From Dactylorhiza incarnata (lineage: Eukaryota; Streptophyta; Magnoliopsida; Asparagales; Orchidaceae), in the NCBI GenBank assembly GCA_033032865.1, contig JAWHQI010000305.1, positions 2,541,001-2,605,000 on the forward strand: 64,000 nucleotides of DNA, written 5' to 3'. This document shows, in pieces, positions 53,814 through 64,000 of this stretch. The translations under genes were made by a program, and so were the position numbers. Below the pieces are notes generated by a model. The model did not search any database. It saw only the letters and a program-made list of their open reading frames with translations, and was not told the origin of the DNA. Within the stretch, counting starts at the first letter, position 1. The number at the start of each line of letters is the position of its first letter.

Positions 53814-56800
53814 TCAAGCTTGGCAGCACATGCCGAGCTTGCCTTTGAGCTTCACGAACGTCTCCACCTTCAACGCCTTAGTGAAAATATCCGCGACCTG
53901 CTCTCCGGTAGGGCAATACACGACCTCCACGGTCTTCTGCTCCACTTGCTCCCGAAGAAAATGATATCGAGTCTCGATATGCTTGCTCCTCCCATGCAGC
54001 ACCGGGTTCTTCGCGAGCTGGATGGCCGACATGTTATCCACTAACACTGTCGTTGGCCAGTCCTGCACATGATGTAGCTCCTCCAATAGCTTCCTGAGCC
54101 AGATGGCTTGGCAAGTACATGCTGCAGCTGCGATGTACTCCGCCTCACATGAAGATAAGGCTATCGTAGCCTGCTTCTTCGAACTCCATGAGAACGCCGC
54201 GGTTCCCATATTGAACGCATACCCGGAAGTGCTCTTCCGATCGTTCACGTCCCCTCCGTAGTCGCTATCCGAGTAGCCGACTAACTTCAACTCCTCTCCA
54301 GTGGAGTACATCAGACCATGATCTCTCGTCCCGTTCACATACCTCAGGATCCTCTTCGCAGCCGTGAAGTGATCCTGCTTTGGCTCCTCCATGTACCTGC
54401 TCACTACTCCAACAGCGTACATAATATCTGGTCGGGTGAAGGTCAGATACCTTAGACTCCCAACCAGGCTCTTGAACATGGTTGGGTCAACTCCTTCCTC
54501 CTTCGAGTCCTTCCTCAACTTTGCTCCGGGATCAGCGGGAGTGGAGATAGCCTTGCTATTCTCCATCCTGAACTTCTTCAAGATCTCCTCCGCGTACTTC
54601 TTCTGCGAGATGAAGATCCCATCTTTATCCTGCTTGACCTCGACACCCAAGAAGTAGGTCAGCTCTCCCAGGTCGGTCATCTCGAACTCTTTCTTCATCA
54701 TCTTCTTGAACTCTTCAAACATGGCCGGATTGTTCCCGGTGAATATCATGTCGTCCACGTATAGACACAAGACCATGATATCCCCGTTCTCCTCTACCTT
54801 CACATACAGGGCATACTCGTACGGGCACTTCACATACCCATGCTTCTGGAGGAAGACATCTATCCTTCCATTCCACGCCCTTGCTCCTTGCTTCAAGCCG
54901 TACAGCGCCTTGTTCAACTTGCACACCTTCCTCTCCTGGCCCCTCACTTCATATCCAGGAGGCTGCTCGATGTACACATCTTCTTCCAAGTAGCCATTGA
55001 GGTACGCCGACACCACGTCCATCTGCGAGACCTTCCACCCATGGTGAGCTGCCAGTGCGATGATCAACCTGATGGTGTCAATCCTCGCCACTGGGGCATA
55101 GACCTCGTCGTAGTCCACTCCTTGGACTTGCCTGTAGCCCTTCACGACGAGTCTCGCCTTGTGCTTCTCCACAGCTCCTTCTTTGTTCTTCTTCACCTTA
55201 TAGACCCACTTCACCCCGAGGGGTTTGTGGCCTGCGGGTGGATCAACCAGCTTCCAAGTATCATTCTTCTTTATGGAGGCTATCTCAGCATCCATCGCCG
55301 TCCTCCAAGTTTTCTCCTGGGCAGCTTCTTCATAGGACCTTGGCTCACAATCTGCCAACAAACAATATAAAGAAAAATTGTTAAGTGTCGGCGCCGTCTC
55401 CTCATAGATCTCCTCCATCCTCCTCATCCTAGGTTGAGGTCGATCATCCTTGCTTCCACTCGTGCTTGCTCCACTAGTACTTCCTCCACTTGAGGTGGGA
55501 GTGCGAGCTCCCCCTGAACCTCCACTTGGTGGTGATGGTGGCTCCACTCCACCATCCTCGGCTTCAGCCTCATGACCACCTTCATCTTCATCCTCAAAGA
55601 ACATCCCCTTCTTGCTCCTTGTCTCCTCATCCCAGCTCCAGCTGCTGCCTTCTTCAAACACCACATCTCTCGAGATGATGGCCTTCTCTGTCACCGGGTT
55701 GTAAAGCTTGTAAGCCTTGCTCTCCAGAGCGTAGCCAACAAAAATACACTTCTCGCTCCTGTCGTCGAGCTTCTTCCTTCTCTGTTCCGGGATGTGAGCA
55801 TGAGCTACACACCCGAAGACCCTTAGGTGCTTCACGCTTGGCTTCCAACCACTCCATGCTTCAAACGGCGTCACGTTCTTCACACTCTTTGTGGGGCATC
55901 TGTTCAGTAGATACACCGCACATTGCACTCCTTCCGCCCAGAAACTCTTCGGTAGCCCCTTCTCCTTCACCATGCTTCTCGCCATGTTCATGATGGTGAG
56001 GTTCTTCCTCTCTGCTACTCCGTTCTGCTGCGGTGAGTATGCCGCCGTCAGCTGGTGTGAGATCCCATTCTCCTTGCAGAAAGTATCAAACAGCCTCGAG
56101 GTGTACTCCCCACCTCGATCTGTCCTCAGCACCTTCAGTGGCTGACCACTCTCCTTCTCTGCCATCGCCTTGAACTCCTTGAACTTCTCAAGTGCCTCAG
56201 CCTTCTCCTTCAAGAAGTACACCCAACACTTCCGACTGAAGTCATCAGTGAAGGTGATATAGTATCTGCTTCCGCCTACTGAGGTGGTCTCAAACGGACC
56301 CGCAATGTCCGAGTGAACCAGTTCAAGCTGCCTCCTCGCTCTCCAGGACTTCCCTCCTTCAAAGCTCTGCCTCTTCTGCTTCCCCTTCGCGCAAGCTTCA
56401 CACACCTTCTGGGGTGGTGAGATCCTTGGCAGATCTGTCACCATCCTCGAGTTAGATAGCAGCTTCAACCCCGTGAACCCCAAATGGCCCATCCTATGGT
56501 GCCATAGCCATGCTTCTTCCTCTTCCTCCGTTCTCGCGAGACAAGCTGTCTCTCGAGAATCCATCTTCAGCGTGAAGAGACGGTTCGCCGTCATCTCCAC
56601 CTTCACTACTTCCTTCCCTTGACCATTCTTCATTGCCAGAGACCCATCCTTCATCTGGACGCAGTAGCCTCTCTCCACTAACTGCCCAATGCTCAAGATG
56701 TTGGTCTTCAACCCTGGCACATAGTACACGTCGTTCAGGTGCACTCTCTCCCCATTCAGCTTCGTCTCCACCAAACCCTTTCCTTCCAAGGAGATCTTTG

Positions 56801-57944
56801 ACGCATCCCCGAAGCTAACCTCACCCCCAATGGGTTCAAGGTTTGTGAACATCTCTCTATTTCCACACATGTGGTTGCTCGCCCCTGTGTCCAGGTACCA
56901 CACTTCACTTCTACCTTCTTCCCCACCTCGGTAGGTTAGGAACATCATCGGGTTTCCGCCTCCAGCATTGTTCTCATTATTCCTAGCCTCCGCGTAGTGG
57001 TTTGCTTCTTCTCTCTTCCTCGGGCTCCAGCAGTCATAGCTCATATGCCCATACTTGTTACAGTTGTAACATTGTATCTGGGACATATCTCCTCGGCCTC
57101 TTCCACGGCCTCTTCCTCTTCCTCTTCCATCATGCCAACCTCCTTGAGGTCGCTCCGCCTCCTTCTGGAAATTTTGGTTTCTACCTTGATCTCTTCCTCC
57201 TCTTCTTCCTCTACCTCTTCCTTGATGACCTCGGCCACGCTGGCCGCCTCCTCTTCCTGAACTTTCCCCAAAGTTCAACTGGTTCTGGAGTGCTTTTCCC
57301 AAGCCACTCGCTTCCTCGTCATCCTGCAGCATCCTGTACTCATGAGCTTGCAATGAGCCTACAAGCTCGTCAACGGCCATCACGCTGAGGTCCTTCGATT
57401 CTTCGATCGCCACCACTATATGGCGGAACTTCTTCGCCATAGATCTCAGCAGCTTCTCCATGAAGCTCACATCATCCATCGTCTCCCCGTTTCTCTTCAT
57501 CTCATTAGTGAGCGTCCGCAGACGGGTCACATAGTCACTCACCCTCTCGGTGCTCTGCATCTTGGTTACTTCATACTCTGCACGGAGAGATTGGAGCTTC
57601 ACCTTCTTTGCCTTCTCAACCCCTTGCATGGAGCGTTGCAACACCTCCCATGCTTCCTTAGAGGTTCTCGCATCTGAGATCTTCTCAAAGGTCGCCTCGT
57701 CAACCCCTTGGTATAACAAGAACAAAGCCTTCTTGTCCGCCTTCCTTGCTTCTCTCAATGCCGTCTTCTGGGCATTAGTCAACGTCGCCTCTACCGCAGC
57801 AGTGCGCTCCTCATACCCATTCTCCACTACATCCCATAACTCCTTGGATGCAAGTAGCACTTTCATCTGGATGCTCCAGTTCCCGTAGTTGGTCTTCGTC
57901 AACTTGGGGACTTGCCCCGGCATGGCTCCGCTCGTCTCCATCAC
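53814..57944 (-). CDS. Intact copia gag-pol polyprotein of element J, 1376 aa
   Basis: One frame encodes everything needed for retrotransposition. Residues about 10-220 are DUF4219/UBN2 gag: [30 protein letters not shown] and [16 protein letters not shown] Gly/Arg-rich stretch (about 232-288) leads to the zinc knuckle [14 protein letters not shown] (about 290-304). The retropepsin site is [12 protein letters not shown] (about 350). The integrase zinc finger is HHRMGHLG ... CEACAKG. The DDE core is [16 protein letters not shown] and GVAERK with exactly 35 residues between the last two acids. RT has [11 protein letters not shown] and YVDDMIFTG (about 1060). RNase H has [30 protein letters not shown] and [10 protein letters not shown], ending VADIFTKAL near the C-terminus. 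Length and order are normal for autonomous plant copia. The ATG at 57944 has a second ATG one codon later, and either could start. Confidence 0.97.
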   Translation of the reverse strand: MMETSGAMPGQVPKLTKTNYGNWSIQMKVLLASKELWDVVENGYEERTAAVEATLTNAQKTALREARKADKKALFLLYQGVDEATFEKISDARTSKEAWEVLQRSMQGVEKAKKVKLQSLRAEYEVTKMQSTERVSDYVTRLRTLTNEMKRNGETMDDVSFMEKLLRSMAKKFRHIVVAIEESKDLSVMAVDELVGSLQAHEYRMLQDDEEASGLGKALQNQLNFGESSGRGGGQRGRGHQGRGRGRRGGRDQGRNQNFQKEAERPQGGWHDGRGRGRGRGRGRGDMSQIQCYNCNKYGHMSYDCWSPRKREEANHYAEARNNENNAGGGNPMMFLTYRGGEEGRSEVWYLDTGASNHMCGNREMFTNLEPIGGEVSFGDASKISLEGKGLVETKLNGERVHLNDVYYVPGLKTNILSIGQLVERGYCVQMKDGSLAMKNGQGKEVVKVEMTANRLFTLKMDSRETACLARTEEEEEAWLWHHRMGHLGFTGLKLLSNSRMVTDLPRISPPQKVCEACAKGKQKRQSFEGGKSWRARRQLELVHSDIAGPFETTSVGGSRYYITFTDDFSRKCWVYFLKEKAEALEKFKEFKAMAEKESGQPLKVLRTDRGGEYTSRLFDTFCKENGISHQLTAAYSPQQNGVAERKNLTIMNMARSMVKEKGLPKSFWAEGVQCAVYLLNRCPTKSVKNVTPFEAWSGWKPSVKHLRVFGCVAHAHIPEQRRKKLDDRSEKCIFVGYALESKAYKLYNPVTEKAIISRDVVFEEGSSWSWDEETRSKKGMFFEDEDEGGHEAEAEDGGVEPPSPPSGGSGGARTPTSSGGSTSGASTSGSKDDRPQPRMRRMEEIYEETAPTLNNFSLYCLLADCEPRSYEEAAQEKTWRTAMDAEIASIKKNDTWKLVDPPAGHKPLGVKWVYKVKKNKEGAVEKHKARLVVKGYRQVQGVDYDEVYAPVARIDTIRLIIALAAHHGWKVSQMDVVSAYLNGYLEEDVYIEQPPGYEVRGQERKVCKLNKALYGLKQGARAWNGRIDVFLQKHGYVKCPYEYALYVKVEENGDIMVLCLYVDDMIFTGNNPAMFEEFKKMMKKEFEMTDLGELTYFLGVEVKQDKDGIFISQKKYAEEILKKFRMENSKAISTPADPGAKLRKDSKEEGVDPTMFKSLVGSLRYLTFTRPDIMYAVGVVSRYMEEPKQDHFTAAKRILRYVNGTRDHGLMYSTGEELKLVGYSDSDYGGDVNDRKSTSGYAFNMGTAAFSWSSKKQATIALSSCEAEYIAAAACTCQAIWLRKLLEELHHVQDWPTTVLVDNMSAIQLAKNPVLHGRSKHIETRYHFLREQVEQKTVEVVYCPTGEQVADIFTKALKVETFVKLKGKLGMCCQA

Positions 57945-57990
57945 TTCTACTCCTCAAACCTCCCGAGTCACCGGCAAAGGTTTGGAACCT

Positions 57991-58003
57991 GCCTCTGATA
58001 CCA
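57991..58003 (-). other. Primer-binding site of element J
   Basis: The minus strand reads TGGTATCAGAGGC, complementary to initiator-Met tRNA, 2 bases inside the 5' LTR boundary. Confidence 0.93.
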
Positions 58004-58005
58004 CT

Positions 58006-58913
58006 TGTTGGAAGCGTTAATAAGGCTCGCGACTCCTCTTCTCGGCGAACACTTCCCTGTCCCGAGAACACACCACTCGCTAAACTCCGACGAGAATCAC
58101 CACCGCCGAGCACTTTCTCCTCTACCCCTTGCGAGCTCTCCACTTAACCTGCGAGCACTATCCACGGCGAGCTCCACGCTCAAACTTCACGGCGAGAACT
58201 TTCACTCCACGTCAACGAGCACTCTCACACGAGCACTCTCCGACTTCTTCTCCGGCGAGATCTCACACTAGACTACCCGGCGAGATGCACCCCCACACCT
58301 TCCAGGCGAGACCACTTCAACCTCTCTAACCAACGGCGAGTACACCACCTACTCCGGCGAGCTCCACCCCACTACTTTATGCGAGACCCTCCTGCTCCTC
58401 ACCTCCACGCCCTGGGCAAGCTTCTCAGGCGAGAACGCTGCTCCACACTCTCACGGCACGCGAGCTGGCGGCGAACTACCGTGGGCGAGAACACCACCTC
58501 AACCACTCCGGCGAGGTAAGCTTCCTGCGGGAAGGGTTTATTTCTGGCGAGACCACCTGGCGAGGTGTGCTGGCGAGTGCTTCTGCGAAAGGTGGGGTGG
58601 CGTGTGCACAGTTCCTGCGGGAACTTAATAAAGCGAGAGGAAATGATTTCCCTCTCTCTCTGCACTCTCTCTCTCTCTCTAAGCTGCCAACAAAAACAAA
58701 ATGCCAAAGTTTTTTCTTCAACTTTTCACCACCTCTTTTCTATTCACAAACAAAGTATATATAGGATTACATAACCAATGGGAACCCGACACGTGGCCAC
58801 CCATTAAAAGCTCCATGACAAAACATCACCTCTTTGCCTCTCTCCTCCACTACATATAATATATTTAAACAAAACATTTTTGTTGACTTCGGTCAACGCC
58901 TCAAACTCCAACA
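58006..58913 (-). repeat. 5' LTR of element J
   Basis: 908 bp. It carries the promoter for the minus-strand transcript. A TATATATAGG box lies at 58755-58765 (TATAAT/TATATA on the minus strand), and another ATATAATATA is at 58854. Confidence 0.97.
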
Positions 58914-58918
58914 ACATT

Positions 58919-59486
58919 CGGGCATAATAGCATTGCCGTAGCGGTCTCAGGTAGGCTGCGTGTATGGATGTCTCATGGTCCAAATTCCGCCGGAGTTGTG
59001 GAGAATGACGAGTACACCCTTTTTTTCTTAATGAAGCCATACGATTAATCTATGGAAAGAGGAATCGTGGAGTGCGGTGCATGTATAAATTGTCATAATT
59101 ATGACAAGCGGTACGCTTGTAGAATGCGATGAACAGGTGGCGTAAAATGTTTGGCGGAATTGAGCAGCCGGGCGGGCATTCTTAATTGGCTGTTTCTGCC
59201 TGCGCAGCAGTGCTAGTTAGCATCCACCACTTATTTGCTGCAGCCACAGGCAAGTATTAATAGCCTTAAGTTTGTAAGGTATTGAAATTGAATATAGTGA
59301 AAGCAGGATCCAGAAGGACAACATGAAAGCTTTTGCATAGACAAGAGAGAGGGTGAGAATAACATGAAAGCTGAGATTTAATTCTACCCAAATGGTACTG
59401 CAGATGACTTAACAAGCTTTGCAGGTTGGGAGCCTTTTTGCTGTTGCCAAAGTAAGCTCCACCTGATGCATATAGCTAGTGATTTC

Positions 59487-59488
<2 letters not shown>
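58919..59488. other. Unassigned flanking sequence of J
   Basis: No coding motif or repeat recognised. With 52741-52896 it forms the pre-insertion site of J. Confidence 0.35.

Positions 59489-59562
<74 letters not shown>
59489..59562. repeat. (GA)n microsatellite
   Basis: About 37 uninterrupted GA units. Confidence 0.97.
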
Positions 59563-59564
<2 letters not shown>

Positions 59565-59801
59565 TACAGTATGATGTTGCACTACTTTTGCACCCTACCC
59601 CTCTCTTTGAACAACATTCAGTGGGGGGAAAGAGAGAATTGAATCCTGCCCTAAAACGAAATACACCCTAAAAGTTTGAAAGAATGAAAAGGGGTTAAAG
59701 CAAGGGAGGAGGCAATGTATTTGCCCATTACTCTCCCATCACTTCATGCCCTGCCCATCTCCATTTCCTCATTTGAGAAGGCAAGCAAAGGGAATAACCC
59801 T

Positions 59802-59803
<2 letters not shown>

Positions 59804-59855
<52 letters not shown>
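59804..59855. repeat. (TA)n microsatellite
   Basis: About 25 uninterrupted TA units, directly abutting foldback MITE copy 2. Confidence 0.95.
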
Positions 59856-59857
<2 letters not shown>

Positions 59858-60127
59858 GAAATTACAAAAATGTCACCTAAAGTTTTCATTTCATTACAAA
59901 AAACTCTCCTGAAGTTTTCATTTCATAACTTCCATGCACAAAAAATACACCTCTCGGTGTATAATTTTTGAGGGGGTATTTTTGTTCATGGATGTTACGA
60001 AATGAAAAGTCCAGGGGAGGTTTTTCTAATGAAATGAAAACTTGAGTGGAGGTTTTTGTAATTTAGAAAATAAGAGGGGTGCTCTCAGTAATTATGCTAA
60101 CTTACAGGGAAGGTTTGGGTAATTATT
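59856..60127. mobile_element. Foldback MITE, copy 2
   Basis: Inverted halves: AAATTACAAAAATGTCACC and GTTTTCATTTCATTA pair with TAATGAAATGAAAACTTGAG and AGGTTTTTGTAATTT. Centre near 59965. The left outer end is missing at the TA repeat. Confidence 0.75.
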
Positions 60128-60161
<34 letters not shown>

Positions 60162-60190
60162 GATATATAGACACACACACACACACACAT
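60128..60190. repeat. Compound (CT)n(TA)n(CA)n microsatellite
   Basis: CTCTCTCT, then TATATATA, then ACACACAC between two foldback MITEs. Confidence 0.9.
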
Positions 60191-60200
60191 ACTAATAATT

Positions 60201-60553
60201 AGCAAAACTTCTCCTGGAAGATAGCATAATTACAGATTGCACCTCTCTTATTATTGAAATTACAAAAATCTCCTCTGAATGTTATAAAACATAACATTTA
60301 CCTTGAAGTTCATATTTCTTAACATCCATGCACAAAATACCCTCCTGAAAATGTACTATGAAGGGAATATTTTTGTGCATTAGTGTTGAAAATGTACTAT
60401 GAAGGGAATATTTTTGTGCATTAGTGTTATGAAATGTGAACTTCAAGGGAGGTAAATGTTATGTTGTGTAACATTGAGGGGGAGGTTTTTGTGATTTCAT
60501 AATAAGAGGGGTGCAATTTGTAATTTTGCAAACTTAGAGGGGAGGTCCCGGTA
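60201..60553. mobile_element. Foldback MITE, copy 3
   Basis: Left AACTTCTCCTGGAAGATAGC-ATAATTACAGATTGCACCTC pairs with right GAGGGGTGCAATTTGTAATT ... GGGGAGGTCCCGG. A 42-bp segment (GAAAATGTACTATGAAGGGA onward) is duplicated in tandem at about 60342-60425. Confidence 0.8.
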
Positions 60554-60565
60554 AATGCATATATA

Positions 60566-61073
60566 GGGTTAATTACCGAGACCTTCTCTGGGCTTTTGCA
60601 TAATTACAGGTTGAACCCCTCTATCTTTTGAAATTACATGTACCTCCTCATTAAGTTTCCCTAGTTTACAAAAATGTCCCTTATGTTAGAAATATTGTAT
60701 GACATTTCAATTTTATCATTTTGATTCTAGATTCATTACAAAGGGTAAAATGTGATGCACCATTTTTAATGTAGAATTATTACAAAGGGTAAAATTGGAA
60801 TATCATAAAATAATTTGACATATTTATCACTTTCCATCTATATTTCTAAAGGAAAAGGTCACACTTTTCAATGTAGAGTCATTGCAAAGGGTAAAATTGA
60901 ATATCATAAAATAATTTGGTTGGTTTTATTATTTTACATCCATATTTTTAATATAAAGAGCATTTTTGTAAATTGGGAAAACTTAGAGGGGCGAGGTAAA
61001 TGTAATTTTGAAAGATAGAGGGGTGCAACCTGCAATTATGCAAATTCACATGGAAGGTCCCGGTAATTAACCC
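60566..61073. mobile_element. Foldback MITE, copy 4
   Basis: Best-defined copy. GGGTTAATTACCGAGACCTT at the left and AAGGTCCCGGTAATTAACCC at the right, flanked by TATATA on both sides, possibly the target duplication. Internal segments around ACAAAGGGTAAAAT are repeated (about 60737, 60782, 60885). Confidence 0.85.
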
Positions 61074-61221
61074 TATATATAATGGATTTTGTTGCATATA
61101 ATTGGATTTTGCCAAGAGATGAATAGTCCATTTTGCTTATAATTGGATTTTGTTGCATTAGGTTTATAATTTATTTTACTTTTAATATTATATTAATTCA
61201 TTGTAAAAGTGTATTGAAAGG

Positions 61222-61403
61222 AGAGCCTTCGCGCACCAATAGAGCTGTTGTCGTGTGACGTTGAGGTCACGGGCTTGAGTCCTGTAAGCAGCCTCTTGCA
61301 AAAATGCAGGGTAAGGTTTGCCTACATTTCACCCTTGTGGTGGGACCCTTCCCCGGACCCTCGCTGCGCGGGGATGCTTTGTCCACCGGGTTGACCTTTA
61401 TTG
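61222..61403 (+). repeat. Au-like SINE
   Basis: tRNA-derived head with a pol III box B-like GGTCACGGGCTTGAGTCC (about 61265). It is followed by the Au-SINE body: CAGCCTCTTGCAAAAATGCA, GGGTAAGG, CCCTTGTGG, CCCTTCCCCGGACCCTCG and CACCGGGTTGACCTTTA. Length about 180 bp, as in other Au SINEs of flowering plants. Box A is degraded, so it is probably inactive. No clear target duplication. Confidence 0.85.
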
Positions 61404-61938
61404 TAGAATTGTTATTGTAATGTAAAAGAAACTTATAAGCCATGCTTCTCTAATAATTCAAGTAATAAAGATCCATAAAGACAATTTTGATTGACAAAGA
61501 TGAAATGTCGAGCTCAATTCCAATTTAGTTCAGGGGTTTAGGGTTAGAATGTCAAGCTGAAGTCTATAAAGATAATGACTTTCTTAATTTAGATGCAATT
61601 TGAGTTGTTCCAAATCAATTAGTGTTGTTAATTGACTATTTTGAGATGTTCATTAATCAATCATCAACTCTCAATGCAAATTTTAAGACTGCAATCATCC
61701 ATATTTTAGGGTAGGGTTATCATGTACTCCTTGGTACCAGTTGAGCGGCATGCGCGTGCCACTCTTTGTGCGATAATGAGTGTGCACGTGGTATCCATAG
61801 GTGTGTATACGACTCTAAAAATGTTGGAGGATGCGTAGCAGATCGAATTAAACCCCTATACCGTATGTAAATGTATGTATACAATCATCTATGTGTAGGA
61901 GTTCAATATGAATGTGTGCACACCTTAAAATGTTGTAT
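61404..61938. other. Unassigned sequence
   Basis: AT-rich, with no coding region or repeat boundary recognised. Confidence 0.3.
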
Positions 61939-62035
61939 ACACCCGGAAGTTAGCATAATTATAGGTTGCACACCTCTTACTTATGAAATTACAAAAACCT
62001 CCTTGAAGTTTACATTTCCTAACATCCATGCACAA
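61939..62035. repeat. Truncated foldback MITE, copy 5
   Basis: Only a left arm: CCGGAAGTTAGCATAATTATAG and CTCCTTGAAGTTTACATTTC, then CCATGCACAAA. The right arm is absent. Confidence 0.65.
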
Positions 62036-62138
62036 ATGTGGCGTGCATGAATTTGATTAAATTGTCGCCATAACTCTACAGCGGCATTTTTAGCAAAAAC
62101 TTGGCCAAAGAGATTGCGGCGTTTTCAGGAAAAAAAAA

Positions 62139-62553
62139 GGCAATTGTTATAAGCACACCAGTTTTGACTATTCGCACACCAATTTCTATGAGTTATTAGG
62201 TGTTTTTTGAAAATATGCCTTGTACATACATTTTTAGGAAAAGTGTTTAACACAAAAACTGTAGATCTCGTCGAGATCTACAACTTTAGTGTTGAACATT
62301 TTTCCTAAAAATGCATGTACAAGACGTATTTTCAAAAAAGCTATAGTTACGATCAGAGCGACAATACGCCTTGTGCGTGCATTTTTAGGAAAAAGGTTCA
62401 ATACGAAAGTTGTAGATCTCGACGAGATCTACAATTTCGTGTTGAACACTTTTCCTAAAATTACATGTACAAGGCGTATTTTCAAAAGGAGTGTAATAAC
62501 TCATAGAAATTGATGTGCGAATAGTCAAAATTGGTGTGCTTATAACAATTGCC
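62139..62553. mobile_element. Long-TIR MITE, 415 bp
   Basis: Ends GGCAATTGTTATAAGCACAC and its complement, with about 60 bp of TIR that includes GACTATTCGCACACCAATTT. A run of nine A lies on each side, compatible with a 9-bp duplication. Internal arms (AAAAATGCATGTACAAG; GTAGATCTCGTCGAGATCTAC) form further inverted repeats. The outermost bases resemble those of element K (GGGCATTGTTATAAGTAGAC), suggesting the same superfamily. Confidence 0.8.
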
Positions 62554-62562
62554 AAAAAAAAA

Positions 62563-63175
62563 GTGTATCCTGCAAAATTTGACATGTGATGACATCAAGG
62601 GAAAAAAAGACAAATTTAGCCCCTTGATGGGTTGATTAAGATGCTTGATAATACTAATATTTATGCATATTGATCAGATTCACACTAAATTCATAATATA
62701 CAAATTCAATAACGGCTAGCTTGATTTAAGATTGAAATGATTAGTGAAAATATCAGGAATAATTAAGAAATTAGAATTTTTTGAGGAAATAAATCAATTA
62801 AAAATGACTAGTAATATTTGTATTTTATTTATTGGGACATAAAAATAATAATTATAAATTGCTTGGCAAGAATATTTTTTAATTTATTTATAAAAAAATA
62901 GACATCTCTCTCAGTGAATTAATTAGTGGGAGACAGCATCCAACCCAAGTTCCCAACGATGTCTCTGGGGGTATACTTTATTAAGTTTGTGCTGGACCAT
63001 GTTAGTCGGCGGTGTAATATTCTAAAGCTTTTTTTGTAAAATTATTTTTATTATTTTTCTGTCTTCTAATCTTTTGATTGTTTCCGTCCACATCAAACAT
63101 TGTTAATTTTAATTATTTAGCCCACACCTGCATTATTAATTTAAAGTGGAAAAAAGAATAAGTTTTAATTATTTA
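62563..63175. other. AT-rich unassigned sequence
   Basis: No features recognised. Confidence 0.35.
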
Positions 63176-63775
63176 GCCCGTTCTCAATGCGTCGCTGCGG
63201 GCTTTGCCCGCAACCAAGCGGGCTTCACCCGCTTGGCATTTATGGCGAGCTTCGCCTGCGTTATTTATGCCGCCGTTCGTCGAACGCAGGAGTGCCGCCG
63301 GCGTGAGGCCACCGGCAGATCTCTAACTAAGATTTTAGTGTCGTCGTTCGTCGAACGCAGGAGCGCCGCCGTTCGTCGAACGCAGGAGCGCCGCCGTTCG
63401 TCGAACGCAGGAGCGCCGTCGTTCGTCGAACGCAAGAGTGCCGACGTTCAAGATGACGCAGTCTCAGCCCAACCGCTGAGACGAAGTCCAGCCCCAACCG
63501 CTGAGATGCCGCCGTTCGTCGAACGCAGGAGCGCCGCCGTTCGTCGAACGCAGGAGCGCCGCCGTTCGTCGAACGCAGGAGCGCCGCCGTTCGTCGAACG
63601 CAGGAGTGTCGCCGTTCAAGATGACGTCGTCTCAGCCCAACCGCTGAGACGAAGTCCAGCCCCAACCGCGTCTCAGCGGTTGGATTGGCAGGCTGGGGTG
63701 CGGATAGGCTTCGTCGGTTGGACTGGCAGGCTGGGGTGCGGATAGGCTTCATCTCAGCCTGCTGCGCCCACAACA
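63176..63775. repeat. GC-rich tandem-repeat island
   Basis: Nine copies of CGTTCGTCGAACGCAGGAG, mostly in 24-bp tandem units: one at about 63274, four at about 63344-63440 and four at about 63509-63606. Each four-unit block is followed by TTCAAGATGACG and GTCTCAGCCCAACCGCTGAG, giving a higher-order unit of about 165 bp. A further repeat of about 37 bp (GGCAGGCTGGGGTGCGGATA core) occurs twice at 63678-63752. Long frames on both strands follow from the 24-bp periodicity and are not treated as genes. Confidence 0.9.
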
Positions 63776-63884
63776 TATACATATGAGTACTCAAAATGAT
63801 CGTAAAAAAATTTTAATTACTATTTTATAATTTTTTTTTCAAAAAAATATATATATTTTAACAAAAAATCTAATTCAGGTTAAG

Positions 63885-63926
63885 GCGAGCCGCCCGTACG
63901 GGCGAGATTTTAAGTAGGTCTAATGA
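63885..63926 (+). other. Possible Helitron 3' end
   Basis: The perfect palindrome CGCCCGTACGGGCG (63890-63903) is followed by AGATTTTAAGTAGG and TCTAAT. Plant Helitrons end with a short GC hairpin and CTRR next to T. Here the spacing is long, or the terminal CTAG has mutated. No 5' end identified. Confidence 0.25.
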
Positions 63927-64000
63927 TAAACTATCATAGTAGGTTTAGGAGGTCTGGTAAAAACTTTTGGATATTATGAATTTTCATAATTATTTTTATT

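Larger units (their letters stand above)
52897..58913 (-). mobile_element. Complete Ty1/copia retrotransposon J
   Basis: Two 908-bp LTRs (52897-53804 and 58006-58913) with TGTTGGAAG ... CTCCAACA ends. The perfect 5-bp duplication ACATT lies at 52892-52896 and 58914-58918. The minus strand has 5' LTR, PBS two bases later, one uninterrupted gag-pol ORF, polypurine tract GCTTGAGGGGGAGTT, and 3' LTR. I see no difference between the LTR copies by eye, and translated frames in both are identical. This is the youngest and only fully intact element here, and a candidate for recent or current activity. Confidence 0.97.

Noticed and set aside
57041..57271. Glu/Val-rich minus-strand frame overlapping gag-pol of J
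   Set aside because: It is a shadow of the Gly/Arg-rich linker before the zinc knuckle of the real frame.
58005..58271. Frames repeated at 52.9-53.7 and 58.0-58.8 kb as duplicated genes
   Set aside because: These are the two LTRs of element J. The duplicated frames are LTR sequence.
61222..61403. Functional tRNA gene
   Set aside because: Box B is present but box A is degraded and no cloverleaf forms. The downstream body matches Au SINEs.
63268..63606. 24-bp repeats as a CRISPR array
   Set aside because: Units are contiguous with no unique spacers of constant length, and the window is plant nuclear DNA. It is a minisatellite.
63146..63794. Long open frames on both strands (199 and 155 codons) as genes
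   Set aside because: Frames exist because the repeat length is a multiple of three. Their content is the repeat itself (RRTQERRRSS-type), and both strands are open.

Overview
This window is plant (angiosperm) nuclear DNA made almost entirely of transposable elements. The evidence is Ty1/copia and Ty3/gypsy LTR retrotransposons with plant-type termini, priming sites complementary to initiator-Met tRNA or tRNA-Asp, an Athila-type gypsy element, hAT- and Mutator-like non-autonomous DNA elements, foldback MITEs and an Au-type SINE. I found no convincing host gene, rRNA, tRNA or CRISPR array. The species cannot be named from this sequence.

Layout. 1-1.37 kb: end of a decayed copia pol, closed by a 21-G run. 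2.0-3.26 kb: a copia RNase H tail, a 947-bp LTR and a primer-binding site (PBS). 3262-25256: copia element B (+, target-site duplication (TSD) AAGTT). It is broken by copia element C (4110-14841, -, TSD GAAGA), which is itself broken by gag-only element D (7297-12802, -). B also holds a gypsy LTR fragment (14859-15132), a hAT MITE (15363-15770), a deleted gypsy element E (17205-22491, +, TSD AGGTG) and a 1.4-kb TIR element K (22853-24253, 8-bp TSD). 26234-40158: gag-only gypsy element G (+, TSD AATTG). Its 5' LTR is split by an 11.4-kb Athila-like element F (26529-37931, +, TSD GGCAG), and F carries a solo LTR, H (30518-32300, TSD GCAGG), inside its reverse transcriptase. 41047-48702: decayed copia element I (+). 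Its 5' LTR holds a second, inverted solo LTR of the H family (41420-43461, TSD CTTCT), which in turn holds a GC-rich foldback element. 49482-51829: a Mutator-like non-autonomous element (9-bp TSD) with a minisatellite into which a hAT element (50031-51559, 8-bp TSD) has jumped. 52897-58913: copia element J (-, TSD ACATT), complete, with an open 1376-codon gag-pol and LTRs of equal length that look identical. 59-64 kb: microsatellites, a cluster of foldback MITEs, an Au-like SINE, a long-TIR MITE and a GC-rich 24-bp tandem-repeat island.

The target-site duplications give the order of events: hosts are older than the elements inside them. Coding decay agrees. B, C and I are full of stops and frameshifts, F has one visible stop plus a solo-LTR interruption, and J is clean. 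J and F are the only plausible sources of mobility proteins here. D, E and G keep LTRs and gag-related sequence but lack pol, so they would depend on proteins supplied in trans.
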